From Calycina herbarum (taxonomy: Eukaryota > Ascomycota > Leotiomycetes > Helotiales > Pezizellaceae): a stretch of DNA of 28,001 nucleotides. Shown one piece after another: positions 10,728-20,063 of this stretch (positions within the stretch are counted from its first letter, which is position 1; every line of letters starts with the position of its first letter). Under the pieces are notes generated by a model. The model saw only the letters and a list, made by a program, of their open reading frames with translations. It did no database searches and had not been told where the DNA came from. The position numbers and the translations under genes were made by a program. The stretch is taken from positions 1 through 28,001 of the forward strand of contig LLEY01000323.1 of assembly GCA_001414485.1 (NCBI GenBank). The letters are read 5' to 3'.

Positions 10728-13135
10728 ATGTCAAACCCCCAGGTGTCGAAGACCCGAAGTTTAAGGGTTCCCCCACTCGGTACCTTCAAACCCGTCACCG
10801 CATCATCCTCCACACCCCTCCCAGGTACTTCGAATATCGCCCTCTTCCTTACGAACCTACGACTCTTGGACTTGGACTTGAAACCCGACTGGCCAGACAT
10901 CTCCCCGAAGACTTTCCCGACCAAGGACGCCCAGCAAAACCAGAAGAAGCGTGTGCAATGTGTTGAATGGGCGCTGTACCAATTGTTTGCATTATGGGAC
11001 CCTGAGGAGGCACAAAATGTTTGATCTCTTGTTCAATTATGTCATTTCTTGGTATTCTAACTCTTGGATAGAAGCTACAACCTTTCTTTCCACCCCTCGA
11101 ACCTCTGCAATCTCTCAACCTCCGCGCGGCACTTTTCCGATGTCTCGACCAAGCGAAGAAGAACGGTGTGCTGGGGAGGGATACGGTGTTGAGAAAGACG
11201 ATGTTGGACGAATGTAAGGGCGAAAGACTCGAAGAAGTGCTAGCAATTTTTTCCAACGCAGTCCTCAAGAAAGTGTTGCAACAGGGTGGGTCGCCAGAAT
11301 TAGACGCCATTGCGCAACAGTTGGCATACGAAAACTTCTCATATTCAGGGGAACGGAGTGTGTTGTCCGCGTTGATATTGGCGCATAAAGCTGCTTTGAA
11401 ATCGCATTTGGATCGAAAAGAGAGTTCTAGGGCCAAGTACAAGGATTTCTCCGAGCTTCTCAGTCTCAATAAGCGCCGGATTACTCGACGACACGAGCAA
11501 TTGAAGGAGGTGCTTACGGAACGTGGGAACCGCGACGATATTTCGCCACCAGATATCAAATATTTTCAGAACCAGGTACAAAAGAATTGGTCTGGCAGTG
11601 AGGAGTGGCTTGGAACTATACTTTACGGAGACAGCAAGGTTGGAGAGGACGGCCTTTTGGCAACTCGATTCGATAAAGTCTGGAAACATGTGGAGGCGGG
11701 TAGTATTGGAGATGTCGAGGGTAAAGGTCACGTAGGTTTGTTAGAGCAATTAGATGCTCGGGTTAGAAGTCAAGAGGATCGCCTGGCGAGATGGCAAAAT
11801 TTCAGCAAAGGACTGTCGAAAAAGACCGGTAAGAATATCTATATTTCATTTGCGTACACCCTTCCCCCTCTAATTTTATGCTAGGACAATTGCATTCATT
11901 CCCCCAGAACGTTTTGAAGAATTTAGGCTTCGGGGTTAGATTCTTCCAAACGTCCTCGAACCTAAATGCTGGGGAGAATGAATATCATTGTTCTAAACTT
12001 TTTGGCACATTCATTACTTACAAAGGCAGGTGTACCCAGAGAAAAGCCCGAACCTTCGGCGGAGAAGAACAAGATAGAACTCGATTTTAACCTCCATCAA
12101 ATTATTCAAATTAGCCGCAACAGTTCAGGGAAAGCCGTTGAGACACAGAGCGCATCCTTGGAAGAGTATACGCAACTCATTGAAAACATGCGAAGCGAAA
12201 TTACAGACATCCGTAATCCTCCAGTGGAAAGCATTCATACTCGCCAAAGCCTAGGGGTACAAAAACGGAAGTCACTTCTGGTTCCATCAGCAGAACCCTC
12301 TTTGGAAGAAAATGAAGAAGATGAAGATGATTGGTCATCTGCGAGCGATATCGAGCAATCCTCCCCTGGCTATGCAAGTCAGGCTACAAAATCCATCTCT
12401 CGCACTCCACCATCGGAGGCGCCACCTCCGCGTGAGGAGTCGGAAGAAGAAGCCATAGAAGAGGAAAAGCAAGTCGAGGAGGAGGAAGTAACGTTGGTCG
12501 CTGAGGACACCATAATCGCAGAACGAGCACTTTCGCCATCGCCACTCCCTCCTCTTCAGGCGCAGACCCCCCCTCGACGACTTTCCCCACCCCCCAAGCC
12601 ACAACGACTTGATACAGAGTCTGATCTTGCAGATCAAATTCTGAACTCAATGTCAGCCGCGTCTCCGTCGCCCAAGAAGCCACGGCATACATTATCGTTA
12701 GCTGAGCGCACTAGACTATCAATGTCTCGAACGTCTCACTCCCAGATCTCCGAACTCCATGACGAATATAATATCCAGGATCTCCCCCGTTTATCCATCA
12801 AGCCAAGACCATCACTTGCGCCTCCAATTGTAGAAGAGGAATCAGATTTACATGCAGGTTTAATCGAGCGTACCCGAAAAAGCATGGCAGGGTTCGAGGC
12901 CGCACAGAAAAAGGCCCAACTTGCACGAAGGAGGAGTGTTAAAGATGCAAAGAAGAAGGCTAGGGAGTCTACCTATTTCCCCAAAGTAGAGGAAGAAACC
13001 ATCACTCCGGATTTGAGTGCTATTGAGTTGATTGAAGGCGATCCGGATTACGAGAGTGTATTTAAAAGCCGGCCCAAGATCAAGACAAGTCCAGCTGTGA
13101 GCCCCACAAGGGAGATAGACGAAGATTTTGAGTGA
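10728..13135 (+). CDS. HAUS6-like augmin complex subunit
   Basis: The best model joins 10728-11018, 11072-11828, 11885-11934 and 12026-13135 (735 residues). The start fits the first in-frame Met before the conserved region. Residues about 35-170 resemble the N-terminal domain of HAUS6 (augmin subunit 6): FLTNLRLLDLDL, then KKRVQCVEWALYQLF, and across intron 1 (53 nt) LRKTMLDECKGER. Augmin places gamma-tubulin on existing spindle microtubules. The C-terminal half is acidic, Pro/Ser-rich and probably disordered. It carries two related short motifs, LAERTRLSM and LIERTRKSM, which I associate with fungal relatives of this protein. Introns 1 and 2 have acceptable GT...AG and branch signals. The joint around the 50-nt third exon is uncertain: the frame forced by the splice reads poorly, while another frame reads well (see findings). 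The gene borders the transposon-rich subtelomere yet shows no decay. Confidence 0.78.
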
Positions 13136-13728
13136 TTGCATGGGCATAATTTTCGACCACCCACAATCAAATCGAATACCTCTACCATTGTTCAAATATA
13201 CCTTGGTACAAGTCTAAACTAGAAGATTGTTATAAGCAGGGGTCAATCAAATGAAGTAGCCGATTGGATCGCCGTACAGGTGCCGTAAAGACTGGGTCGC
13301 AACTTGTCAACAAAATCATAGAAAGTTATTGAAAACAACTAAGACTTTGTAGAATTGCTCAATGATTCCTTCTGGATAATATGTTTTTGCGATTTTATAT
13401 AAACGTTTAGCATAGCGTGGTAGAGGCAAGAAAGATACCCCGGATTTCGGGATGACGAACCGATGCCTCGGCTCACCCCGCTTTTACGGTCAATCAGTAA
13501 TCACGGCTCACTCCATCATACTTTCCTCGCTCTACTATATGTTACAAGACCAATATTTTGTACTTATTCTTCCCTTTCGACCTATTTAGAATCCTCAAGT
13601 CCATGCCAAAGCCAACATCTCCTCTCCTTAGTGACCCGGATTTCAAATCATATACTCTCCAAACAACCGCAATCCCAGTGCTCTTCCACAACAAACTCGT
13701 TCCCAATCAAAAGATTTCAAGTTCTGCA
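13136..13728. promoter_or_regulatory. Intergenic region and probable promoter of the hydratase gene
   Basis: No independent gene is seen. The last part (13558-13728) is in frame with the hydratase and would add 57 residues if translation began at the Met at 13558, or 42 if at 13603. The pyrimidine-rich sequence here looks more like a 5' leader, but an alternative N-terminus cannot be excluded. Confidence 0.45.
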
Positions 13729-14541
13729 ATGTCACAACCAACTTTCACCAATCCACCACCAGATATTCCAGAAGAAATTAAAATCTCATTCCCATCTCCA
13801 AAAATCCTTCTCATCACCATCGACCGGCCTAAAGCACTAAATTGCATCTCAACGCCCATGCATTGGGCCCTCCACAATCTCTTCCTTTGGCTCGACAATG
13901 AGCCTTCACTCTTAGTTGCCATTCTCACTGGATCTGGTCGTGCCTTTTGCGCCGGAGCGGATCTAAAAGAATGGCATGAAGGGAAACAAGGTTCTACACC
14001 TCCAGGAGGATTCGGGGGTCTGAGTAGGAGGGCGGGAAAGAAAGTGGTGATTTGTGCTGTGAATGGCCTTTGTTTCGGGGGAGGCTGTGAGATGATAATT
14101 AATTCTGATCTTGTTATTGCGCGTGAGAACGCGGAATTTGCACTTCCTGAGGTTACTATTGGGGTTGTTGCGTTGGCGGGGGCGTTGCCGAGATTGGTGA
14201 GGACTGTGGGACGGCAGAGGGCTATGGAGATGGCTCTTACGGGGAGAAAACTGAAGGCTGGAGAGGCGAGGGAATGGGGGTTGGTTAACAGTGTTGTGAA
14301 GGGGGATGTTGTTGAGGAGGCTTTGAAGGTTGCGGGGAGTATTGCGGGGAATAGTCCGGATGCTGTGATTGTTACGAGGGAGGGAATAAAAATGGGATGG
14401 GAGGGGGTGGGTGCTGAGGAGGGGACGAGGATTTGGGGGGATAGTTGGTATGCGAGGATGGATGGGGGTGAGAATATGAGGGAGGGGGTGAAGAGTTTTG
14501 TAGAGAAAAGGAAACCGAAGTGGGTGAAGAGTAAGTTGTAA
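13729..14541 (+). CDS. Enoyl-CoA hydratase/isomerase (crotonase family), peroxisomal
   Basis: The single-exon frame gives 270 residues from the Met at 13729, the usual size for a crotonase. The oxyanion-hole segment CAGADLKEW (residues 74-82) and NGLCFGGGCE (112-121) are typical of the family. Glu121 and Glu141 (in LPEV) sit where the two catalytic acid/base glutamates of enoyl-CoA hydratases lie, so hydratase activity is plausible. The protein ends in Ser-Lys-Leu, a canonical PTS1 signal, which suggests import into peroxisomes and a role in beta-oxidation or a related acyl-CoA pathway. The true substrate cannot be told from sequence. Upstream in-frame Met codons at 13558 and 13603 would lengthen the N-terminus without adding known domain sequence. 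Codon use is odd: the first half is C-rich and the second half strongly G-rich on the coding strand. Confidence 0.9.
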   Translation: MSQPTFTNPPPDIPEEIKISFPSPKILLITIDRPKALNCISTPMHWALHNLFLWLDNEPSLLVAILTGSGRAFCAGADLKEWHEGKQGSTPPGGFGGLSRRAGKKVVICAVNGLCFGGGCEMIINSDLVIARENAEFALPEVTIGVVALAGALPRLVRTVGRQRAMEMALTGRKLKAGEAREWGLVNSVVKGDVVEEALKVAGSIAGNSPDAVIVTREGIKMGWEGVGAEEGTRIWGDSWYARMDGGENMREGVKSFVEKRKPKWVKSKL

Positions 14542-15278
14542 CTGGGTTTTGCTCAAGGTGTTATATTTCTTTAGAATTAGAGTGAGTTGTTGGAGATACA
14601 AGTTGGTAAACTATTTCTGGAAATAAAAGAATCCCTAGTCGATAAAACTAACTAGTCTACCACTTGTAACCTGCCGCCTGGCTAGCTACAGTTCTCTGAG
14701 CCTGCCCTATAGGGTTTTCCCTGATCGACTTCGAACTTGACCTGTCTTGTCTAGGCTTTTGGATTGGAGGATCGTTTCGTTCTCCCGTTGTGATTTGCTC
14801 ACGTAATGTTTACGAGAGAGAGAGATCATTCTGGACACTTAAGTAGAGTTGAGGTTTTATTTCTAAACTTGGACGCAGATTTGCTAGCGTGTCTATGTTT
14901 ACGATTACAGTCACACCTCAAACCAATTGCTCATTCGTCATTGCTTATGAATAGTGTTTTCCCCTCTGTGAATAAGCGGGTACATGTGAATAAAATCCTT
15001 TTAATAGGTTATTCACACTATTTTTGTATATTTCAATAATTCATACAACCAAATATATGCCTCACTGAATGGTAACTAGGGTATGTGAATCAACCAAAAC
15101 TAGTATAAATACAAGCAATTTTTCCCTCTAAATCTCACTCTACTACAATATCAAAAACACCATTTGCAAAAACTTCACATTCTAAACTACACCTTCCAAC
15201 ACAACTTCTAACACAACTTCCAACGCAACTTCCAACGCAACTTCCACAACACAACGACAGAGTAAGTCAGCTATCAAC
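14542..15278. promoter_or_regulatory. Intergenic region with promoter and leader of the SRR1-like gene
   Basis: A TATAAAT box lies at 15104-15110, 169 nt before the start codon. The leader between them is CA-rich and contains a short tandem repeat at 15193-15250. The open frame at 14806-15039 shows no family resemblance and I do not call it. Confidence 0.5.
15193..15250 (+). repeat. 12-bp tandem repeat in the 5' leader
   Basis: The unit CTTCCAACACAA or CTTCCAACGCAA occurs four times plus a partial unit just before the SRR1-like start codon. It is CA-rich and lies within the presumed 5' untranslated region. Confidence 0.75.
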
Positions 15279-16532
15279 ATGTCTTCACTTGACATTGATA
15301 AGGAGAATTTCTGCACAGAGATGCTTAGCCAGGAAATGCTTGACAAGATGACCCTAGAGGAAAGCGAGAAATTCAAAATTGAACGCATGAACCTCTTGAA
15401 CCGCAACTTTGCAAGATTTGGGTGGACAGTCAACCAGGCAGGCATCGCTTTTTTGAAGGCTCAAATTAAAAACTGGGATAAAGAATCCAACGAACGGAAC
15501 TCCACACTAAAGAGTGATCTCGCCAAAAAGATTTTCAAAGGCAAACCTATTCGAAACTTGTGGGATCTGGAAGGGTATGTGAACACCACAACTCACTTTC
15601 TAGATAACGCTAACCTTTGATAGTAAATTGCTTACCAAATACTCCGAGGACACCTTTATGGACATGCGGAGAAAGTTGAAAAAAGAATCGCCTCTCATAG
15701 AAAACAATTCTGAAATCCTAGGTATCAAAGATCCCCAAAAAAAGGTCCAAGTAATTGCCAGGGTCGCGAAGAAACACTTTGAGACAACCACCGACAAATT
15801 CCTCTCCGAGAGCAGCCTGTGGGCACGACTTCAATCTCTGCTCAGAGACAATACTTCATATTTGAAGGCAGCTGTTGAAAATATCATCGCATTCGGAGCG
15901 GCTGAACTTGTTCCTGCCAAAAAATGGCCACCAAATCTCGTTCACAAGTGTCTTATTCAACACAGAGTTGTATTAGAAGCTCGAAAATTGCTCCATAACG
16001 AAATCCCGATCTACCTTCAAGACCCAGCTTACGTGGACGAGGATGTGGAAACCGCGAAACTTCTCGACATGAAGGTTACAAAATATGGCTTCAATGAGCA
16101 TGAAGCTATACTTAAGCTCAACGAGGGTAGTTTCGTTTTCGATTTTCTATCAGTTTTCCCGGTATATAATACTATTTTTGAAATTACACGACCTGCTGCC
16201 ATATTTTCTGGTTGCCAGATTGTAAAAGAAGCCTTTGTGAAACCAACACAGGAGGCGTTTGTCTTTCAGATGGAGGGAGAACATTTTAAAATCCCAGAAA
16301 TTCCAGGGTGAGTAAGACACAGCCATCATTCATGGAAGCTTACTAACTTAGTCCCATCAGCCCCGAGGCCAGTTACAGCTTCCAGAAATTCCAAGAAGAG
16401 TACCAAGAAATCCCAATCGATATCCAAAATTTGGATGCCGGAGACTACGAGGAGAAGGTTTGCCGTGACGGGTCGGGTGGCTACAGCTACCTCGGTGCTG
16501 CACCCCATTTATACATCCGTAAGAATAAGTGA
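15279..16532 (+). CDS. SRR1-like domain protein
   Basis: The model joins 15279-15574, 15624-16307 and 16361-16532 (383 residues). Intron 1 (49 nt) has GTATGT...GCTAAC...TAG and intron 2 (53 nt) has GTGAGT...ACTAAC...CAG; both are phase 2 and remove in-frame stops. Residues about 180-300 resemble the SRR1-like domain. That domain is named after a plant protein affecting red-light and clock responses and is frequent in fungi, where its role is poorly known. The matching pattern is an internal hydrophobic strand (ENIIAFGAAEL), QHRVVLEARKLL, the LQDPAYVDEDVETAKLLDM segment, and EGSFVFDFLSVFP followed by RPAAIF. The N-terminal 100 residues are charged and helical-looking, without a signal peptide or membrane segment. 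The C-terminal exon is Tyr- and acid-rich. The family call rests on pattern resemblance and I give it moderate certainty. Confidence 0.72.
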
Positions 16533-17267
16533 ATATTCTTGACCGGATTTTTGGGGGGATAATTTGAAATCTGGCGCTGTAATTTTACTGTAACTCGTTG
16601 ATTTGGTTGAGCATGAAATAAGCATGAATTTAGTTTTATGTGTAGATTTTATTTTACGCAGGGAGTTAGTTTGGCTGCAAACACGCATGGATTATCAAAT
16701 ACGCATGAATTCCTTGGCATTGGTTAATCTGAGTTCCACAGTGGGCTTTCTACAGGATTTCCTCAGAACCAGCAAGTTCGCATCATTTACTGATCAACCC
16801 TTCAGAACCGTGATCTATGTCTTTGAATATAAATACCTCTATCCACGAAAAACAAGCTATTGTACCTCGAACCCATTTGTTGCTATGTAAAAGATACCTC
16901 GCGGATTAGTGGCATAATGACATATACACAGGTTTGTTCAGTTTGTGTTTCAATACTCCAGTCGTTCTCGGTCCCTTAAGCGAGCAAATTTTGAGGTTTC
17001 AATTTTCCTAGACGATCTCAGATAATAGTTTCAATTATCCTACGGAGGTAGATCATTCCGTGCATTCGTTCATTCCTTAGTAAATAGGGCTTTAGAGAGC
17101 GTGACCAAATCTTTTGTCATTAGAGTCAAGACAACATCAACTTCTGGGTTTCACAGATGCAGGCATGATTTTCATCCACTTTTCAATTACCCCTAAACTC
17201 AACAATTATCAGCTTACTACCACCTAAAACGAGCAACCACAACACCATCCAGACTCTCCAGCCACTT
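16533..17267. other. Intergenic region between SRR1-like and precursor genes
   Basis: The 3' regions of two convergent genes share this stretch. The open frame at 16603-16890 (plus) has no recognisable family features. I looked on the minus strand for more copies of the precursor's repeat below 17268 and found none in frame. Confidence 0.5.
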
Positions 17268-17944
17268 TCAAAGAACGCAATCATCAACATGTTGACCATA
17301 AGCCTGTCCTTCCCCATAACAATCATCAATTCTCTGTCCATAAGCCCTATTTAAGCAATCGTTAACATCCAAACTTTTCCCTCGGGATTCCAAAATTGCA
17401 AGGAAATGGAGTGGCACTTACCATTTTAAAGCCAGAACCTAGAGTATCAAGATTTTTGCACTTACTGAGCAGTCTCTCTCTTCTCGGTAGGAGTCTTGAC
17501 AGGCGGTTTCTTGTCATCAGTGTGTTGCCCATATGCTTGCGCTGCCTCGCGCTTGGAAGCCTCAGGGTTCACTTTGGGGTTGTCGTCTGTGTGTTGACCA
17601 TATGCTTGAGAGCGAGCTTCGACGCTTGGATGGGTGTGGTCATCATCGGTATGTTGACCGTAGGCTTGTGCGCGCTTGGAATTAGATCGAACGACTTTAG
17701 GATTATCGTCGGTGTGTTGACCATATGCTTGGACAGGAACTGTGGGAGTGCGTTTTTCGGCCTTCGGGTTGTCATCGGTATGCTGTCCATAAGCTTGAAC
17801 AGGTACCGTAGGAGTGCGTTTATCAGCCTTCGAGTTGTCGTCAGTGTGTTGGCCATAAGCTTGGATTGTATCCTTTGGAGTGGGAATAGCGGTTGCCATT
17901 GTGCTCAAGAGAGCAATGCTCATGGAAAGACGAGAGAAGAGCAT
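17268..17944 (-). CDS. Repeat-containing secreted RiPP precursor (dikaritin/KEP-type)
   Basis: The model joins 17944-17466 and 17346-17268 on the minus strand (185 residues). Translation from 17944 gives a signal peptide of about 19 residues (hydrophobic core SIALLS, cleavage likely after ATA); the Met at 17986 would place 14 polar residues before it. The mature part is a head-to-tail series of QAYGQHTDD: six identical copies at residues 28-36, 50-58, 72-80, 93-101, 113-121 and 136-144, spaced 20-23 residues apart. Lys-Arg pairs at 42-43, 64-65, 90-91, 131-132 and 155-156 suit Kex2 cleavage in the Golgi; the fourth spacer has only Ala-Arg. Intron 17347-17465 (119 nt) has donor GTAAGT, a TTAAC branch and acceptor TAG, and its splice completes a Gln codon followed directly by AYGQ. 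Exon 2 adds two diverged copies, RIDD and HVDD types. This architecture, with UstYa genes beside it, is that of fungal dikaritin precursors; the Tyr is the likely cyclisation residue. If the intron is retained, the protein stops at residue 160. Confidence 0.88.
17280..17863 (-). repeat. Eight core-peptide repeats (six identical, two diverged)
   Basis: The nonapeptide QAYGQHTDD occurs six times with no amino-acid change, although the DNA differs at many synonymous positions: Ala as GCA, GCC or GCT; Tyr as TAT or TAC; Gly as GGG, GGT, GGA or GGC; Thr as ACT, ACA or ACC. Two further copies past the intron read QAYGQRIDD and QAYGQHVDD, each followed by Cys and only 14 residues apart with no dibasic site between them. 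Linkers differ much more than the cores. Confidence 0.92.
17347..17465 (-). other. Intron in the precursor gene
   Basis: On the minus strand the intron opens GTAAGTGC, contains GTTAACGA about 20 nt before its end, and closes AAATAG. The TAA stop of the longer frame is formed by the donor itself, so splicing removes the stop. The restored repeat register is the main support. Confidence 0.83.
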
Positions 17945-18052
17945 GTTGAATCGAGTAGTTATCAGGGACCTTGGATGTGTTTGCAAGTGGAGGAGAATAT
18001 GAGAGAGGTAGTTGTGTGTGTAATGATTTTTGAAATGATGTTGGGGACTGAG

Positions 18053-18060
18053 CTTTTATA
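18053..18060 (-). promoter_or_regulatory. TATA box of the precursor gene
   Basis: The minus strand reads TATAAAAG here, about 110 nt upstream of the start at 17944, a normal distance for a highly expressed fungal secreted-peptide gene. Confidence 0.6.
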
Positions 18061-19050
18061 CTTGGAGAAAGGAATGGAATAATAGTAACAGTGACCATTG
18101 CTGATGCTCGAAACATTACGAAAGAATTAGGAACTATATTTTTAGTTTCTCCATGGATGATTACTCAAGGTTACTCCGAATCTTGAAATCTTTTGCATGC
18201 CCTTTGGTGAATCTAGAACAGTGGATCAGGCCAGGGAAAGTGACATTTCATCCATCCCGACAATCAATTCGCGAAATGGGACCGATAATATTGATCCTCT
18301 TTGACTGCTAGCGAAAATACTTCGCTTAGCTTGGAAATTTCAGCATTCTTCAAGAACAACAGCATGGATACTCTCGCCGAGCCCCTTATAAATGTAGAGT
18401 AATTTCTGAACACCACACGGCAAATCATAGCCAACGATGGGTACCAAATTCCACAAACCAGAGGTCTTGATGAAAAGAACCCTACCCAAACAAGACAAAT
18501 ACGCCATTCAATAAAGTTTTACAACAGGGTGTCTTCCCTGAGGATACAATCAAACAAGAGGCGTAGTGTAATTTGAAGATTTAGGAACCGAAGAGAGTAC
18601 CTAGGTAAAAATTGAAAGTGGTTATAGTTACGTAAATTTTGTTCAGCCCATTTGTGCTTTTTGATCCCTTATGCCAAAATTGGTCACCTCCGCCCCCCTA
18701 GGTTAGTAGAAAGAGCGGTAAAAGATTATCATATCAATACTGTAAGCGCCAATGATTTTTGTTTGGTACAGGCTAAATTGACGTTGCATTACAAAGTATT
18801 CGAGTTTCAATAGCAGCTGTCTTGTTGTCAAGAATACGTGATGAAAGTAGCAAAATGCAAAACACTGGTAAACGGTAAGCCCTTGTGGAGCTTCATGTGC
18901 ATCATTGGGCCCGAAAGTGAGTGATACTGACTACTCTCTTGGGCAATGGGCGGGAAAGATTTAATTTTCTACCAGCAATGGAGTTACTCGGAACACCGTT
19001 CATCGAAAAAAGGGCAAACTTTACAACTTCACCCCTCGAGCAAAAAAGCA
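18061..19050. promoter_or_regulatory. Divergent intergenic region between precursor and first UstYa gene
   Basis: About 1.1 kb separates the divergently transcribed precursor and UstYa-like gene A, so both promoters lie here and could share control. I found no convincing palindromic regulator site or other gene. In-frame sequence upstream of 19051 back to 18946 is open but lacks family-like content. Confidence 0.45.
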
Positions 19051-20063
19051 ATGGCAAAAAAAGAACGAACATCATCGGAATCTGAGTACCAATCCGAAAA
19101 CTCAAATGACTGCCTCCTTGGAGAAAGCCATACAAACCAGGACAAAGAAATCAAGAAAGGTCGAAGAACACTCGCTATTGTTCTAACAGTAGTAAATATT
19201 ATCGTCTTTGGTATAACTTGTTGGGTATGGACAAGTTTGGTCTTTAAAAATCAGAGTACACTTGGCACGCAGAAGACGGTGTCATTCTACTGTAAGTTTC
19301 ATACTCGACGTCAAAACACTTGTTAATAAATGATAGCACCTATTCTCGATAAAGGCATCAGCATAGATTTGGATGAATCCACCAAGAACCACACGCTTTG
19401 GGGTGATGATGAGAACACCTCAATCTACATCCAAGACCCAAGTGCCGAGGTTGACGCCGCATGGAATCATATTGCCGCAGATGCCAGTCCCATCTTAACA
19501 GTAAATTCAGAAGAGGCAATCCGCCTTGGACGAGATCCTGATGTAATTGTCAAAGCCCCAAACGACTGGGGGTTTGGCGAGGACGCCTATCCGGCCCAGA
19601 TCGATGTATTTCACCAGATCCACTGTTTAAATATGATTCGCAAAGAAATGGTATGTTTCAATCTCACAAAGTCCCTCTCCAGATTGACTTACAAGAGGTT
19701 CAGTGGTGGGATCACTACTTTCGCCCAAAGTTTGGGAACCCAGAGAACGCCGATTATCTCCATACTCGCCATAAACGTCACTGCCTTCGAATTATTCTTC
19801 GTACGCTCATGTGCCACTCAGACGTCGATATAGTGACGCACAATTGGCGTCGAGGGAGCTATCGTCCGATTGCCGACTTCGACAACCCTCGCAAATGCCG
19901 GAACTTTGCTGGCTTGCTGGAATGGAACAACAATCATGCTGTTCAAAATGATATGGAAAAGTGGCGAAGCATTAAGCGTCCAGATAATGCTGTTATCTTG
20001 CCCAAACCCACGCCAAATTTGTATACATCGGAAGAGAGTGAAGAATGGATCAATAGTGTGTGA
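19051..20063 (+). CDS. UstYa-like (DUF3328) oxidase A
   Basis: The model joins 19051-19291, 19337-19650 and 19704-20063 (304 residues). The protein has a charged cytosolic N-terminus, one membrane segment at about residues 40-65 (LAIVLTVVNIIVFGITCWVW) and a lumenal domain. The family landmarks are in order: VSFYSPILDK (77-86), PSAEVDAAW, then the two motifs HQIHC (173-177) and HKRHC (208-212), followed by MCHSDVDIVTHNW. In ustiloxin, asperipin and related pathways UstYa proteins carry out oxidative cyclisation of the peptide at Tyr, in the secretory pathway. Intron 1 (45 nt, GTAAGT...TAG) is phase 1. For intron 2, several acceptors keep the frame; I chose the CAG at 19701-19703 because it gives 15 residues from the first motif's second His to the HY pair, matching gene B. 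An earlier GAG acceptor at 19697 would add Val-Gln. The start at 19051 fits the usual short N-terminus. Confidence 0.88.

Noticed and set aside
12335..12692. Minus-strand open frames in the HAUS6-like gene
   Set aside because: They are shadows of the acidic, proline-rich region and have biased composition only.
13963..14601. 212-residue minus-strand open frame over the hydratase gene
   Set aside because: It is a consequence of the G-rich third positions on the plus strand. The translation is low-complexity Pro/Ser/Asn without domain features, whereas the plus strand is a clear crotonase.
14806..15039. 77-residue open frame between the hydratase and SRR1-like genes
   Set aside because: No start context, domain, signal or membrane pattern; it lies in AT-rich intergenic sequence.
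17268..17944. Alpha-type mating pheromone precursor
   Set aside because: Kex2-processed tandem repeats also occur in pheromone precursors, but the repeat lacks the Trp/Cys/Pro-Gly-Gln-Pro features of ascomycete alpha pheromones, and three UstYa-like genes adjoin it.
17396..18082. 228-residue plus-strand open frame across the precursor gene
   Set aside because: It is the antisense shadow of the repeat array. Its apparent repeats mirror those of the precursor, while the minus strand has a signal peptide, Kex2 sites, a TATA box and conserved cores.
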